Shown piece after piece: positions 1 to 9,861 of a DNA stretch of 64,000 bases (position 1 is its first letter; each line of letters starts with the position of its first letter). Source of the DNA: Streptomyces coeruleorubidus. Lineage in GTDB: Bacteria > Actinomycetota > Actinomycetes > Streptomycetales > Streptomycetaceae. The position numbers and the translations under genes are program-made. The stretch covers positions 5,332,001-5,396,000 of the forward strand of contig NZ_CP118527.1 of the NCBI RefSeq assembly GCF_028885415.1, read 5' to 3'. The notes beneath the pieces were generated by a model, which did not search any database, had not been told where the DNA came from, and saw only the letters and a list, made by a program, of their open reading frames with translations.

Positions 1-2
1 TG

Positions 3-1067
3 GTCACGGCCCTGGTCGCCGACAGCGGCACCCTGCGCACGGCGAGCCCCCTCCAGCACATGCCCTGGTTGACGCCCGTCTCCTGGCTGTTCCAGACGCT
101 CGCCGTGTTCTTCCTGGTCGGCGGGCATGTCGCCACCCGCGGCCTGGCCTCGGCCCGGGCCCGTGGCATCCCGTACCACCGCTGGCTGACGGCCCGTCTG
201 TCCCGGCTGTTCACACCGGTCGCCGCCGTCCTCACCCTGTGGACGGTCGCCGCGCTCGCCCTGCTGCTGTCGGGCGCCGAGTTCGGTACGGTCCGGACGT
301 TGGTGAAGCTGGCCCTGTCCCCGCTGTGGTTCCTCGTGGTGTTCGCGGCCCTGACGGCGGCGACCCCGCTGCTGACCCGGCTCCACCCGCTCTGGCCGCT
401 GGCCGTCGTACTCCACGTGGACCTGCTGCGCTTCGGCCTCGGCGGCCCCTCCTGGCTGGGCTGGGTGAACGTGGCCGCGGGCTGGCTGGTGCCCTACACA
501 CTGGGGGCGGCCTGGACCCGGGGCGAGCTGGAGCGCCGCCGCGCGGGCTGGATCCTGGTCGCCGGCGGTGCGGCGGCGACCACGGGGCTCGTCGCGTGGG
601 CGGGCTATCCGGCGTCGATGGTCGGGGTCCCGGGGGAGGGCATGTCCAACCTGGACCCGCCGACGCTGGCCGTCGTCACCTTCGGGCTGGCCCAGTGCGG
701 TCTCGCCCTGCTGCTGCGCGAGCGGCTGCGGCGGGCGATGCGCCGACCGGTGGCGTGGGCGGCGGTGGCGCTGGTCAACCTCTCCGCGATGACCGTCTTC
801 CTGTGGCACCAGACGGCCCTGATGGCCACGACGGCCACCGGCCTCCTCGCGGGCCGGCTCCCCGGCCTGCACACGCTGCCCGACAGCCTCGGCTGGGTCG
901 GGGCCCGGCTGCTCTGGCTGCCCGTGTTCGCCCTGGCCCTCGCCGCCTGCTGGGCCGCCTTCCGGTTCTTCGAGCAGGGCGCGGGCGGCCGGGGCCGCAG
1001 GTCGCGGGTGGTGCGGGCGCATCGTCCGTCCGACCGGGGGACGGCGGTGGAGGCGCGCCATGTCTAG
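3..1067 (+). CDS. membrane acyltransferase (acyltransferase 3 family), 5' end cut off by window
   Basis: The frame is open from the first base, so the start lies upstream of the window; the first internal ATG is at 60. The visible ~355 residues are almost all hydrophobic, with about nine membrane segments, including a stretch around residues 20-40 (FQTLAVFFLVGGHVAT) and one containing MTVFLWHQT. That last motif is typical of late helices in acyltransferase-3 proteins, which move acyl groups onto sugars or lipids at the membrane. The arginine-rich tail overlaps the next gene by 8 bp, so it is probably co-transcribed with the sensor kinase. Family assignment is good; the substrate is unknown. 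Confidence 0.75.
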   Translation, partial: VTALVADSGTLRTASPLQHMPWLTPVSWLFQTLAVFFLVGGHVATRGLASARARGIPYHRWLTARLSRLFTPVAAVLTLWTVAALALLLSGAEFGTVRTLVKLALSPLWFLVVFAALTAATPLLTRLHPLWPLAVVLHVDLLRFGLGGPSWLGWVNVAAGWLVPYTLGAAWTRGELERRRAGWILVAGGAAATTGLVAWAGYPASMVGVPGEGMSNLDPPTLAVVTFGLAQCGLALLLRERLRRAMRRPVAWAAVALVNLSAMTVFLWHQTALMATTATGLLAGRLPGLHTLPDSLGWVGARLLWLPVFALALAACWAAFRFFEQGAGGRGRRSRVVRAHRPSDRGTAVEARHV

Positions 1068-2448
1068 GCTGGGGCGCGTGACGGACACGGGGGTGGGCCG
1101 CGCGCATCGAGCGCGCGTCGGGGGCTGGCTGCGGGTGCTGCGCGAGGACCTGTGGACCTTCCGGGCGGATCCGCTGCCGCCCTCCGTGTGGTTGCGCTGG
1201 TTTCCGCACGGCTCGCTGTGCCTGGTTGCGTTCGGGGTCACCTTTGGCGCGGTGGCGCAGCTCGTCGACAACGGCGGGGTGGGCCCGCAGATCGCCTTCC
1301 TGCTCGGGCTGGCGCAGGGCGGTGCCGTGGTGCTCGCGCTGTGGCGGCCCGTCCCGGCGTGGTGGCTCTCGACGGCGACCATGGTGGGGGGCGCCCTCGA
1401 GGTGCGCCGCCAACTGCTGGCAGGCGGCGCCCACGACTTCACCTGGCCCTGGACGTCGGCGGGGATCATCGGACACATGGCGGTGTTGCTGCTGCTCGCC
1501 CTGCGCGTGCGTACCCGGGTGTCCGCGGAGGCGCTCGCGCTGACCGTGCTCCTCACCTACGTCGTACAAGGACTGCTGGGCGCGGCCGGCTATCAGCCCA
1601 CCGGGGTCCTCGCGGTCACCCTGTTCGCCGTCGTCGTGGTCGTCGGCACCGCCCTGCGCGGCCGCCGCGAGGCCCGCGCGGAGCTCGTCGAGCAGACCAC
1701 GCTCACCGCCGAGGAGCGCACCCGGCGCACCCTGCTGGAGGAGCGCAGCCGCATCGCGCGGGAGCTGCACGACGTGGTGGCCCACCACATGTCCGTCATC
1801 TCCATCCAGGCTCAGGTCGCCCCGCACCTGGTCGAGAACCCGCCCGACGAACTCAAGGAGAACCTCGCGGGCATCCGGCAGAACGCCCTGGAGGCGCTGA
1901 CCGAGCTGCGCCGGGTGCTGGGCGTGCTGCGCTCGGAGCACCCCGGGCCGGGGGAGCCCGCCGGCCCGGACGGCGACACCGCCGGCCACGCCCCGCAGCC
2001 CACCCTCGACCGGCTCGACGCGCTGGTGGAGAACACCCGGGCCGCCGGCCGCGAGGTCATCACCGAGATCAACGGTGAGCGGCGGCCGCTGCCGCCCGGC
2101 GTGGAGCTGTCCGCGTACCGGATCGTGCAGGAGGCGTTGAGCAACGTCCTGCGGCACGCGCCCGGCGCGAGAGCCACGGTCCGTCTCACGTATCAGCCGG
2201 ACGGGCTGGAGGTGGAGGTCGTCAACGGCCGGCCGACCGGGCCCGCGCCGCCGTCGACGGGAGCGGGGCACGGACTGCTCGGCATGCGGGAGCGGGTCGC
2301 GATGCTCGGCGGCACCATGACGGCGCACCCGTGGCACTGGGACGGCTTCAAGGTCACCGCGTTCCTCCCGGACACCCCGCCCGCCGACGCCCCGGGCACC
2401 GCCCGTTCCACCGACCGCACCACCGATCCCCGGGGAGGGACCCCATGA
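1060..2448 (+). CDS. sensor histidine kinase, DesK/NarL (HPK7) type, first of two tandem systems
   Basis: 462 residues. The N-terminal half has about five membrane segments (roughly residues 45-210). A HisKA_3 dimerisation domain follows, with phospho-acceptor His237 in RELHDVVAHHMS, then a HATPase_c domain (YRIVQEALSNVLRHAPGA; GHGLLGMRERV). It would autophosphorylate on the His and pass phosphate to the response regulator whose ATG overlaps its stop codon (ATGA). The ATG at 1060 lies inside the end of the acyltransferase gene; a GTG at 1078 is an alternative start. The kinase core is strikingly similar to that of the kinase at 3228, pointing to a tandem duplication. The signal sensed is unknown. 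Confidence 0.9.
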   Translation: MSRLGRVTDTGVGRAHRARVGGWLRVLREDLWTFRADPLPPSVWLRWFPHGSLCLVAFGVTFGAVAQLVDNGGVGPQIAFLLGLAQGGAVVLALWRPVPAWWLSTATMVGGALEVRRQLLAGGAHDFTWPWTSAGIIGHMAVLLLLALRVRTRVSAEALALTVLLTYVVQGLLGAAGYQPTGVLAVTLFAVVVVVGTALRGRREARAELVEQTTLTAEERTRRTLLEERSRIARELHDVVAHHMSVISIQAQVAPHLVENPPDELKENLAGIRQNALEALTELRRVLGVLRSEHPGPGEPAGPDGDTAGHAPQPTLDRLDALVENTRAAGREVITEINGERRPLPPGVELSAYRIVQEALSNVLRHAPGARATVRLTYQPDGLEVEVVNGRPTGPAPPSTGAGHGLLGMRERVAMLGGTMTAHPWHWDGFKVTAFLPDTPPADAPGTARSTDRTTDPRGGTP

Positions 2449-3128
2449 CGAGCAGCTCCGGCCGACCCATCCGGGTTCTCATCGTCGACGACCAGGCGAT
2501 GGTCCGGCAGGGCTTCACCGTGCTGCTCGGCACCCAGCCCGACATAGAGGTCGTCGGCGAGGCGAAGGACGGGGAGGGCGGCATCGAGAAGGCCGCCGAG
2601 ACCGCCCCGGACGTCGTCCTCATGGACATCCGCATGCCCGGGATCGGCGGCATCGAGGCCACCGAGCGCATCACCACCGCGAACCCGGACATCAGGGTGC
2701 TGGTGCTCACCACCTTCGACCTCGACGAGTACGTGTACGACGCGCTGCGCGCCGGAGCCTCCGGGTTCCTGCTGAAGGACGCGTCGTCGGAGCAGCTCGC
2801 CGAGGCGGTCCGGGTGATCGCGGCCGGCGACGCGCTGCTCGCCCCGGTCATCACCCGCAAGCTGATCGCCGAGTTCTCCCGGCTGGACGGCCGGCCCCGC
2901 GCCCCGCTCAAGGAGCGGATCGGTGACCTGACCGAGCGGGAGACGGAGGTGCTCGCCCTGATCGCGCAGGGCCTGTCGAACGCGGAGATCTCCAAGCACC
3001 TGTTCGTCGCCGAGCAGACGGTGAAGACGCACGTCGGCCGGATCCTGGTGAAGCTGGGCCTGAGGGACCGGACACAGGCGGCGGTGTTCGCCTACGAGTC
3101 GGGGCTGGTGCGCCCGTCGGGGTACTGA
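2445..3128 (+). CDS. response regulator, NarL/LuxR type (partner of upstream kinase)
   Basis: 227 residues. An N-terminal receiver domain carries the acidic cluster IVDDQ and phosphorylatable Asp61 in VVLMDIRMPG. A LuxR-type helix-turn-helix follows at about residues 160-220 (LTERETEVLALIAQGLSNAEI, then TVKTHVGRILVKLGLRDR). The ATG at 2445 follows a GGGGAGGG ribosome site and overlaps the kinase stop. An in-frame ATG at 2331 lies deep inside the kinase gene and was rejected. It acts as a DNA-binding output regulator; target genes are unknown, with the acyltransferase upstream a possible candidate. Confidence 0.92.
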   Translation: MTSSSGRPIRVLIVDDQAMVRQGFTVLLGTQPDIEVVGEAKDGEGGIEKAAETAPDVVLMDIRMPGIGGIEATERITTANPDIRVLVLTTFDLDEYVYDALRAGASGFLLKDASSEQLAEAVRVIAAGDALLAPVITRKLIAEFSRLDGRPRAPLKERIGDLTERETEVLALIAQGLSNAEISKHLFVAEQTVKTHVGRILVKLGLRDRTQAAVFAYESGLVRPSGY

Positions 3129-3157
3129 GGCCGGGCCCCCGGGGACCCGTAGTACCT

Positions 3158-3183
3158 GAGAGGGACGCCGGGGAACCCCTCTC
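3158..3183 (+). terminator. hairpin between the two two-component systems
   Basis: GAGAGGG and CCCTCTC form a 7-bp stem around a GC-rich loop, 30 bp after the first response-regulator stop. There is no U-tract, so it may be a weak terminator or a processing hairpin separating the two operons. Confidence 0.4.
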
Positions 3184-3227
3184 ACTGGGGACGACCGCGA
3201 CCCGGGGGTGCGCATACCGTTCTGTAC

Positions 3228-4562
3228 GTGACCGAGACGACTCACCAGATGACGCCGCCGGGGGACGGGGCCAAGCCGCGCAGCCCCGAGTACCGGGTGG
3301 CCGTGGACTCCCTGCGCGGGCTGCGGCAGGACCTCATCCACGACGCGTTCGCCTACCGGCCGCTGCCGCGCAGGAGCCCGGACGGGCGGATCGTCCGGCA
3401 GTTGCCCGGCCGCCTCCGGGAGTACGCGACCTGGACGCCGCACGCCCTGATAGCCATGGCGGCCCTGTTCACCCTGATCCTCTCCGGCGTCGACACCGAC
3501 GGCGAGGTGCTGCTGGTCGCGCCGCTGACCGTGCTTCCGGTCCTGCTGACCATGATCCGGCCGGTCGGAGCGTTCTGGGCGTCCATGGCCTGCACTCCGC
3601 TGGCCGCCGTGTTCGGCAGCAATGGCGAATGGCCGTGGGCCCCCGGCAGCTTCGCCTGCCATCTGACCGTGCTGACGGTCGTGGCCATACGCACCAGGCC
3701 GCGCGCGGCCGGCTGGATGTGGGCGCTGACGGCGCTGTACGCCCTGATCGCGGACAGCGGCATCGGCCCGACCTACCTGTACGGCACCAACTCCGCCCCC
3801 ATGCTGGTCTTCTCGGCCATGATCCTGCTCTGCGTCACCGTCTGGCACATCCGTCGCCACGCGGAGCAGGAGGTCACCGCCCAGCAGACGGTCACCGCGC
3901 ACGAGCGCTCCCGCCGCACCCTGCTGGAGGAGCGCACGACGATCGCCCGCGAGCTGCACGACGTGGTCGCCCACCACATGTCGGTGGTCGCCATCCAGGC
4001 GGAGGCCGCGCCCTACCGGGTGGAGAACCCGCCGCCGGAGCTGGAGAAGGCCTTCGCCACGATCCGGGAGAACGCGGTGGCGGCCCTGACCGAGCTGCGC
4101 CGCGTCCTGGGCGTCGTCCGCGCCGAGGACTACGAGGCCCCGGACGCCCCGCAGCCCACGCTCGCCGACCTGGACGGGCTGCTGGCCAATGTGCGGGAGG
4201 CCGGACTGGGCGTCGAGAAGGTGGTGACCGGTGCGGTGCGCGAGCTGCCGCAGGGCGTGGAGCTGTCGGCGTACCGGATCGTGCAGGAGGCCCTGAGCAA
4301 CACCCTGCGGCACGCGCCGGGTGCGAGCGCCCGCGTCGAGATCGGGTACGTTCTCGGGGGCCTGGGCCTGCGCATAGTCAACGGCCCGCCGCCGAACCCC
4401 GGCCTGATCAAGCCCTCGCCGGGCGCCGGGCACGGCATCACGGGCATGCGGGAGCGCGTGACGATGCTGAACGGCGAGATGACGGCGGGCCGGACGGACG
4501 ACGGAGGCTACGAGGTGGCGGTGTTCCTGCCGGTCGCCCTGCCGGACGAGGATGACGCATGA
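3228..4562 (+). CDS. sensor histidine kinase, DesK/NarL type, second tandem system
   Basis: 444 residues from a GTG start. A cytoplasmic N-terminal stretch of ~70 residues is followed by about five membrane segments (residues ~70-205), a HisKA_3 domain with His244 in RELHDVVAHHMS, and a HATPase_c domain (YRIVQEALSNTLRHAPGA; GHGITGMRERV). The cytosolic core closely matches the kinase at 1060, while the N-terminal sensory part differs. This suggests duplication followed by divergence of the signal. The stop overlaps the start of the next response regulator (ATGA). Confidence 0.9.
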   Translation: MTETTHQMTPPGDGAKPRSPEYRVAVDSLRGLRQDLIHDAFAYRPLPRRSPDGRIVRQLPGRLREYATWTPHALIAMAALFTLILSGVDTDGEVLLVAPLTVLPVLLTMIRPVGAFWASMACTPLAAVFGSNGEWPWAPGSFACHLTVLTVVAIRTRPRAAGWMWALTALYALIADSGIGPTYLYGTNSAPMLVFSAMILLCVTVWHIRRHAEQEVTAQQTVTAHERSRRTLLEERTTIARELHDVVAHHMSVVAIQAEAAPYRVENPPPELEKAFATIRENAVAALTELRRVLGVVRAEDYEAPDAPQPTLADLDGLLANVREAGLGVEKVVTGAVRELPQGVELSAYRIVQEALSNTLRHAPGASARVEIGYVLGGLGLRIVNGPPPNPGLIKPSPGAGHGITGMRERVTMLNGEMTAGRTDDGGYEVAVFLPVALPDEDDA

Positions 4563-5224
4563 CCATTCGCGTGCTGATCGCGGACGACCAGATGATGGTG
4601 CGCGAGGGCTTCTCGGTCCTGCTGAACGCGATGCCGGACATGGAGGTCGTCGGCGAGGCGGTGAACGGCCGGGAGGCCGTCGCGAAGGTCCGCGAACTCG
4701 CCCCGGACGTCGTGCTGATGGACATCCGCATGCCCGAGCTGAACGGCATAGAGGCGACCCGCGAGATCGTCGCCGCCGACGGCGCGGCGAAGGTGCTGGT
4801 GCTCACCACCTTCGACCTCGACGAGTACGTCTACCAGGCGCTGCGCGCGGGAGCCTCCGGCTTCCTCCTCAAGGACGCCTCGGCCCGCCAGCTCGCCGAC
4901 GGGGTGCGGATCGTGGCCGACGGTGAGGCCCTCCTGGCCCCCTCGGTGACCAGGCGCCTGATCACCGAGTTCTCCAAGCTCTCCGAGACCCCGCGCCTCA
5001 TGCCCTCCGCGCAGGCGGCGTACGGCGACCTCACCGACCGGGAGACGGAGGTGCTGGTCCTCATCGCACAGGGCCTGTCGAACGCGGAGATCGCCGAGCG
5101 GCTGGTGGTCGCCGAGTCGACGATCAAGACGCATGTCAGCCGGATCCTGGTGAAGCTGGGGCTCAGGGACCGGACGCAGGCGGCGGTGTTCGCCTACGAG
5201 GCGCGGCTGGTGACGCCCGGCTAG
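4559..5224 (+). CDS. response regulator, NarL/LuxR type, second tandem system
   Basis: 221 residues. The receiver domain contains IADDQMMVREGF and Asp55 in VVLMDIRMPE. The C-terminal LuxR helix-turn-helix contains LTDRETEVLVLIAQGLSNAEI and TIKTHVSRILVKLGLRDR. It is very close in sequence to the regulator at 2445, so the pairs are paralogous and cross-talk is conceivable. Cognate kinase assigned from the 4-bp overlap. Confidence 0.92.
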   Translation: MTIRVLIADDQMMVREGFSVLLNAMPDMEVVGEAVNGREAVAKVRELAPDVVLMDIRMPELNGIEATREIVAADGAAKVLVLTTFDLDEYVYQALRAGASGFLLKDASARQLADGVRIVADGEALLAPSVTRRLITEFSKLSETPRLMPSAQAAYGDLTDRETEVLVLIAQGLSNAEIAERLVVAESTIKTHVSRILVKLGLRDRTQAAVFAYEARLVTPG

Positions 5225-5273
5225 CCGGGGACGCCGCCCCGCAGGCCCTCGGGCCCGGGGGCGACGGGCCGGA

Positions 5274-5363
5274 TCAGTCCAGCTGCATCGGCACGCAGTC
5301 GCTCACGTACGACTTGTCGACCCAGCCGGTGGTGCCCTCGGCCAGCCCGCACGCACAGCTTAA
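5274..5363 (-). pseudogene. C-terminal remnant of a small SH3-like secreted protein
   Basis: On the minus strand a short open stretch ends CGLAEGTTGWVDKSYV followed by SDCVPMQLD and a stop. This looks like the last strands of a bacterial SH3-type domain (GWV..YV and a Cys pair) as found in small secreted Streptomyces proteins. Nothing upstream in frame supplies a start or signal peptide, so it is read as a leftover fragment. The rest of the gap between 5225 and 5447 holds only the P450 promoter region. Confidence 0.35.
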
Positions 5364-5447
5364 CGATCTTGATCTGGATGGCTGACCCCGCCTGTCCTGC
5401 CGGAACACCCCTGGTCAGATGGGCGGATGTGGGGCTAGCGTCCGTCC

Positions 5448-6668
5448 ATGGCAGCTGCTTTTGACCTCGCGTTCGACCCGTGGGACTCGGCGTTCCTCGC
5501 CGACCCGTACCCCGCCTACGCCGAGCTGCGTGCCCGGGGCCGTGTGCACCACTACGAGCCCACGAACCAGTGGCTCGTCCCGCACCACGTGGACGTCTCG
5601 GCGCTGCTGCGGGACCGGCGTCTGGGCCGGACGTACCAGCACCGGTTCACGCACGAGGAGTTCGGCCGCACCGCGCCCCCGCCGGAGCAGGAGCCGTTCC
5701 ACACGCTCAACGACCACGGGATGCTCGACCTGGAGCCGCCGGACCACACCCGGATCCGGCGCCTGGTGTCGAAGGCGTTCACGCCGCGCACGGTGGAGCG
5801 GCTGAAGCCGTATGTGCGGGGCCTGGCGGACGAGCTCGCCTCGGCCCTGGTCGAAGAAGGTGGCGGCGACCTGCTGAAGGACGTAGCCGAGCCCCTCCCG
5901 GTGGCGGTGATCGCCGAGATGCTCGGCATCCCGGAGTCCGACCGGGCACCGCTGCGTCCCTGGTCGGCGGACATCTGCGGGATGTACGAGCTGAACCCGT
6001 CCGAGGAGACGGCGGCGAAGGCGGTCAGGGCGTCGGTGGAGTTCTCCGACTACCTGCGCGAACTGATCGCGGCCCGCCGCGAGGAGCCGGGCGAGGACCT
6101 CGTCTCGGGCCTGATCGCGGCCCACGACGAGGGCGACCGCCTCACCGAGCAGGAGATGATCTCGACGGCGGTCCTCCTCCTCAACGCCGGCCACGAGGCC
6201 ACGGTGAACGCCACGGTCAACGGCTGGTACGCCCTGTTCCGCAACCCGGCCCAGCTGGAGCTGCTGCGCGCGGACCACACGCTCATCCCCTCCGCCGTGG
6301 AGGAACTGATGCGCTACGACACCCCGCTCCAGCTCTTCGAGCGCTGGGTCCTGGACGACATCGAACTCGCCGGCACGACGATCCCGCGCGGCGCGGAAGT
6401 CGCCCTGCTCTTCGGCTCCGCCAACCACGACCCGACGGTGTTCGAGAACCCGTCCGCCCTGGACCTGACCCGCGCCGACAACCCCCACGTCTCGTTCAGC
6501 GCCGGCATCCACTACTGCATCGGCGCACCCCTGGCCCGCATCGAACTGGCCGCGTCGATGGGGGCGCTGCTGGAGAGGGCACCGACGCTGCGACTGGCCG
6601 CCGAGCCGGTCCGCAAGCCGAACTTCGTGATCAGGGGGTTGGAGGGGCTGGCCGTCGAGGTGGGCTGA
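5448..6668 (+). CDS. cytochrome P450 monooxygenase
   Basis: 406 residues, normal length for a soluble actinobacterial CYP. The I-helix shows LLLNAGHEATVN (G-x-E/D-T-type oxygen-activating motif), the K-helix shows EELMR (ExxR), and the haem loop reads FSAGIHYCIGAPLARIE with axial Cys357. It would hydroxylate or epoxidise a small organic substrate using electrons from a ferredoxin. No ferredoxin or reductase gene is adjacent and no biosynthetic cluster is visible, so the substrate cannot be inferred. The gene stands alone, with a long upstream gap. Confidence 0.95.
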   Translation: MAAAFDLAFDPWDSAFLADPYPAYAELRARGRVHHYEPTNQWLVPHHVDVSALLRDRRLGRTYQHRFTHEEFGRTAPPPEQEPFHTLNDHGMLDLEPPDHTRIRRLVSKAFTPRTVERLKPYVRGLADELASALVEEGGGDLLKDVAEPLPVAVIAEMLGIPESDRAPLRPWSADICGMYELNPSEETAAKAVRASVEFSDYLRELIAARREEPGEDLVSGLIAAHDEGDRLTEQEMISTAVLLLNAGHEATVNATVNGWYALFRNPAQLELLRADHTLIPSAVEELMRYDTPLQLFERWVLDDIELAGTTIPRGAEVALLFGSANHDPTVFENPSALDLTRADNPHVSFSAGIHYCIGAPLARIELAASMGALLERAPTLRLAAEPVRKPNFVIRGLEGLAVEVG

Positions 6669-6755
6669 TCACCCGATCGGATGATCAGGAAGCGTACCGA
6701 CCCGTTGTCCGAGCGGGCCTCGCCACACTGGCCACAACCTGAGAGGGGGTGCACC

Positions 6756-7358
6756 ATGACGGTTATGGCAGAGCGCGGCTTGCAGACGCCCCAGATGTCG
6801 GTCGAGGAGTTCGAGAGGATCGCTGCCTTCGCGGCCAAGGAGACCGACGACGCCGTCAGGTTGGAGTTCATCAACGGACGGATCGGGGTCAAGAAGGTGG
6901 CCGACGGGGACCACGACACCATTGTCGTGTGGCTGAGCAAGCGCTGCATGCAGGTTCGGCCCGACCTCGATCTTTACCAGGGACGGGGTCTGCACGTGGA
7001 GAAGTACCGCGAGGGCCGGGCCCGCCCCGACGCGGTGCTCGTGCCCGAGGAACACTTCGCGGGGCACGGCGAATGGGCCGATCCGAGCGGGGTGCTCCTG
7101 GTTCTCGAAGTCACGTCGCACGACTCCGACACGGATCAGCGCGACCGCCAGGACAAGCCTGTCGCATATGGCGCCGCCGGCATTCCCTTCTATCTGCTGA
7201 TCGACCGGGACGCCTGCGCGGTCAAGCTCTACAGCGATCCGGACCCGGGCGTCGGTTACGGCAACTGCCGCACCGTGCCCTTCGGAGCCACCCTGCTGCT
7301 CCCCGATCCCCTCGGCATCGAACTCGACACCGAGAAGCTCAAGCAGTACGTCGACTGA
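6756..7358 (+). CDS. Uma2-family (DUF820) PD-(D/E)XK-fold protein, copy 1
   Basis: 200 residues. The start at 6756 follows GAGAGGGGG; an in-frame ATG at 6681 lacks such a site. The family has a restriction-endonuclease-like fold. Visible core elements are LEFINGRI near the N-terminus, RPDAVLVPEEHF, and LVLEVTSHDSDTDQRDR followed by KPVAYGAAGIPFYLLIDRD, which carry the acidic residues and lysine of the predicted active site. The role of Uma2 proteins is not established. A clear paralogue lies at 24712. It is followed convergently by the ABC permease with no gap. Confidence 0.85.
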   Translation: MTVMAERGLQTPQMSVEEFERIAAFAAKETDDAVRLEFINGRIGVKKVADGDHDTIVVWLSKRCMQVRPDLDLYQGRGLHVEKYREGRARPDAVLVPEEHFAGHGEWADPSGVLLVLEVTSHDSDTDQRDRQDKPVAYGAAGIPFYLLIDRDACAVKLYSDPDPGVGYGNCRTVPFGATLLLPDPLGIELDTEKLKQYVD

Positions 7359-8957
7359 TCACGTGGTCATGTCCCGCCTGCACAACCCCGCAAGCCCCCC
7401 TGCAGCCAGCACCGCCGCCAGCCCGGTCAGGACCCCCACCGGCCCCCACTCCATGGATCCTCCCGGCAACTTCGGCAGATGCCCGAACGGCGAGAGATCC
7501 AGCACCACCTGCGGCACATCCAGCGCAGGCCCGACCCAGCCGATCAGCAGCACCGCACCGGCCACGCCCCATGCCGCCACGGCCCCCCGGGGCAGTACAC
7601 CGTGCAGCAGCACCGCCACCCCGCCGATCACCCACACCGCGGGAAGCTGCACCAGGCACGCCCCCAGGATCGGGCCGGTCTCCTTGCCGTAGCCGGCGGC
7701 CAGGCCGAGGCCGGCCAGGAGCATGATGAGCGCCGAGCCGCCGAAGGCGATCACCAGGTGGCCCGCGGCCCACCGCAGGCGCCCGACCGCGTTCGCCAGG
7801 ACCGGTTCCGCCCGGCCCGAGGTCTCCTCGCCGTGCAGGCGGAGCACCGACGCCACGATGTACAGCGCGGCGACCAGGCCGAGCATGCCGACCATCGACG
7901 CCAGGAACGCGTCCGTCAGGCCGGACCGGCCGCCCATCCGCTCGAAGATCCGCCGGGCGTTGTCGTTGTCGCCGACCAGGTCGGCCGCGCCCTCGGTCAT
8001 GCCGCCGTAGACGACCCCGGCGAGGAGGAACCCGATGCTCCAGCCCAGCACGCTGCCCCGCTGCAACCGCCAGGCCAGCGCGCCCGCACTGCCCAGGCGG
8101 CCGGTCGCCGGGCCCGGCCGGGTGGGCAGGAAGCTCATGCCGAGGTCCCGGCGGCCGACCAGCCCGTACGCCACCGCGCCCTGGAGGAGGACCGCACCGG
8201 CGAGCAGCGCCAGTACCCACCAGCGTTCGTCCGCGTACGGCCGCAGGTTCTCCAGCCAGCCGAGCGGCGACAGCCAGGTCAGCACCGACGAACCGTCGTC
8301 CGTCGCCGAGTCGCCCGCCGCGCGCAGCACGAACGCGGCGCCCAGCACCGCCGCCGTCAGACCACGGGCCAGCCGCGCGCTCTCCGTCAGCTGGGCGACG
8401 ATCGCCGCCATCGTGGCGAAGACCATGCCGACCCCGGCGATGCCGAGGCCGAGGGCCAGTGCCCCGGCCGCCCCCTGTCCGGCCAGGCCGGCCGTCAGCA
8501 GCAGCGCCAGCACCCCGTTCGCGACCGCCGCCGCCAGCAGGGCCGCCGTCAGGGAGGCCCGGCGGCCCACCATCCCGGACGCCACCAGCTCCTGACGGCC
8601 GCTCTCCTCCTCGTCCCGGGTGTGCCGTACGACGACCAGCAGGCTCGTCACGGCCGCCAGGGCGCCCGCGTAGACGCCGGCCCGCCAGGCCGTCAGCGCG
8701 CCCAGCGAGTCGCCGAAGACCGGGCCGACCATCGCGCGCAGCGAGGAGTTGGTCTCCATCTGCCGGATCAGGTCGGCGCGTTCGGCCGGGGTGCCGTAGA
8801 GGCCCTCCAGCGTGCCCGGCATGGAGAGGACCATCAGGGCGTTCACCGCGATCCACACCGGGATCATCAGCCGGTCCCGGCGCAGGGCGAACCGCAGCAG
8901 CGTGCCCGTCCCGGCCAGCTGGCGTGAGCTGCCGGGCCTCACCGCGAGGGCCGTCAT
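7359..8957 (-). CDS. ABC transporter permease (multidrug/antibiotic exporter type)
   Basis: 532 residues with about twelve predicted membrane segments arranged as two similar halves, as in large fused exporter permeases of actinomycetes. The start ATG at 8957 overlaps the ATPase stop by the ATGA arrangement, so the two form one operon. A large hydrophilic loop follows the first helix ([19 protein letters not shown]). It would form the membrane path of an exporter energised by the upstream ATPase. The divergent MarR-type gene suggests induction by a toxic small molecule. Confidence 0.85.
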   Translation of the reverse strand: MTALAVRPGSSRQLAGTGTLLRFALRRDRLMIPVWIAVNALMVLSMPGTLEGLYGTPAERADLIRQMETNSSLRAMVGPVFGDSLGALTAWRAGVYAGALAAVTSLLVVVRHTRDEEESGRQELVASGMVGRRASLTAALLAAAVANGVLALLLTAGLAGQGAAGALALGLGIAGVGMVFATMAAIVAQLTESARLARGLTAAVLGAAFVLRAAGDSATDDGSSVLTWLSPLGWLENLRPYADERWWVLALLAGAVLLQGAVAYGLVGRRDLGMSFLPTRPGPATGRLGSAGALAWRLQRGSVLGWSIGFLLAGVVYGGMTEGAADLVGDNDNARRIFERMGGRSGLTDAFLASMVGMLGLVAALYIVASVLRLHGEETSGRAEPVLANAVGRLRWAAGHLVIAFGGSALIMLLAGLGLAAGYGKETGPILGACLVQLPAVWVIGGVAVLLHGVLPRGAVAAWGVAGAVLLIGWVGPALDVPQVVLDLSPFGHLPKLPGGSMEWGPVGVLTGLAAVLAAGGLAGLCRRDMTT

Positions 8958-9850
8958 CGGGTAGCCGCCTCGTCCTGGTAGTGCCGCAGGAACAGTTCCT
9001 CCAGCGTCGGCGGCGTCGACGTCAGCGACCGTACGCCCGACTCGCTCAGGGACCTCAGGACGGCGTCCAGCCCGTCGGTGTCGACCTGGAGCCGGACCCG
9101 GCGCCCCTGCACGTCGAGGTCGTGGACGCCGGGCAGGTTCGCCAGCCCGTCGGGGGAGGCCGCGAGTTCGGCCGTCACGCTCGTCCGGGTCAGATGGCGC
9201 AGGTCGGCGAGCGAACCCGACTCGACCGTGCGGCCCTTGCGGATGATGCTCACCCGGTCGCACAGCTCCTCGACCTCGCTCAGGATGTGGGAGGAGAGCA
9301 GGATCGTGCGGCCCCGGTCGCGATCCTCGGCCACACAGCGCTGGAAGACCTCCTCCATCAGCGGGTCCAGGCCCGAGGTCGGCTCGTCCAGGATCAGCAG
9401 GTCGACGTCCGAGGCGAACGCGGCGACCAGGGCGACCTTCTGCCGGTTGCCCTTGGAGTACGTGCGGCCCTTCTTGGTCGGGTCGAGTTCGAACCGCTCG
9501 ATCAGCTCCGCGCGGCGCCTGGGGTCCAGCCCACCGCGCAGCCTGCCGTACAGGTCGATGACCTCGCCGCCGGAGAGGTTGCGCCACAGCGTCACGTCCC
9601 CGGGGACGTAGGCGATACGGCGGTGCACCTCCACCGCGTCCGACCAGGGGTCGTGGCCGAGCACCTGTGCGGCGCCCGAGTCGGCGCGCAGCAGACCGAG
9701 CAGGACCCGGATGGTGGTGGACTTGCCCGAGCCGTTGGGGCCGAGGAAGCCGTGGACCTCGCCGGAGGCGACCTCCAGGTCGAGCCCGTCCAGCGCGTGG
9801 GTCCGCCCGAAGGACTTGTGCAGTCCGGAGACGGTGATGGCCTTCGTCAT
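8954..9850 (-). CDS. ABC transporter ATP-binding protein
   Basis: 298 residues. Walker A is GPNGSGKST, the signature loop is the variant YSKGNRQK seen in drug-resistance ATPases of this group, and Walker B is [15 protein letters not shown]-terminal extension (residues ~220-298) carries the small accessory domain common in DrrA-like exporters. It has no obvious ribosome site; a TACGTT -10-like box 7 bp before the ATG suggests a leaderless transcript, and that box overlaps the left arm of the palindrome at 9862. Confidence 0.92.
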   Translation of the reverse strand: MTKAITVSGLHKSFGRTHALDGLDLEVASGEVHGFLGPNGSGKSTTIRVLLGLLRADSGAAQVLGHDPWSDAVEVHRRIAYVPGDVTLWRNLSGGEVIDLYGRLRGGLDPRRRAELIERFELDPTKKGRTYSKGNRQKVALVAAFASDVDLLILDEPTSGLDPLMEEVFQRCVAEDRDRGRTILLSSHILSEVEELCDRVSIIRKGRTVESGSLADLRHLTRTSVTAELAASPDGLANLPGVHDLDVQGRRVRLQVDTDGLDAVLRSLSESGVRSLTSTPPTLEELFLRHYQDEAATR

Positions 9851-9861
9851 GCTTCAGAACG

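Noticed and set aside
5225..5447. Possible small gene in the gap before the P450
   Set aside because: Only a short SH3-like fragment without start or signal peptide is open; treated as a remnant.
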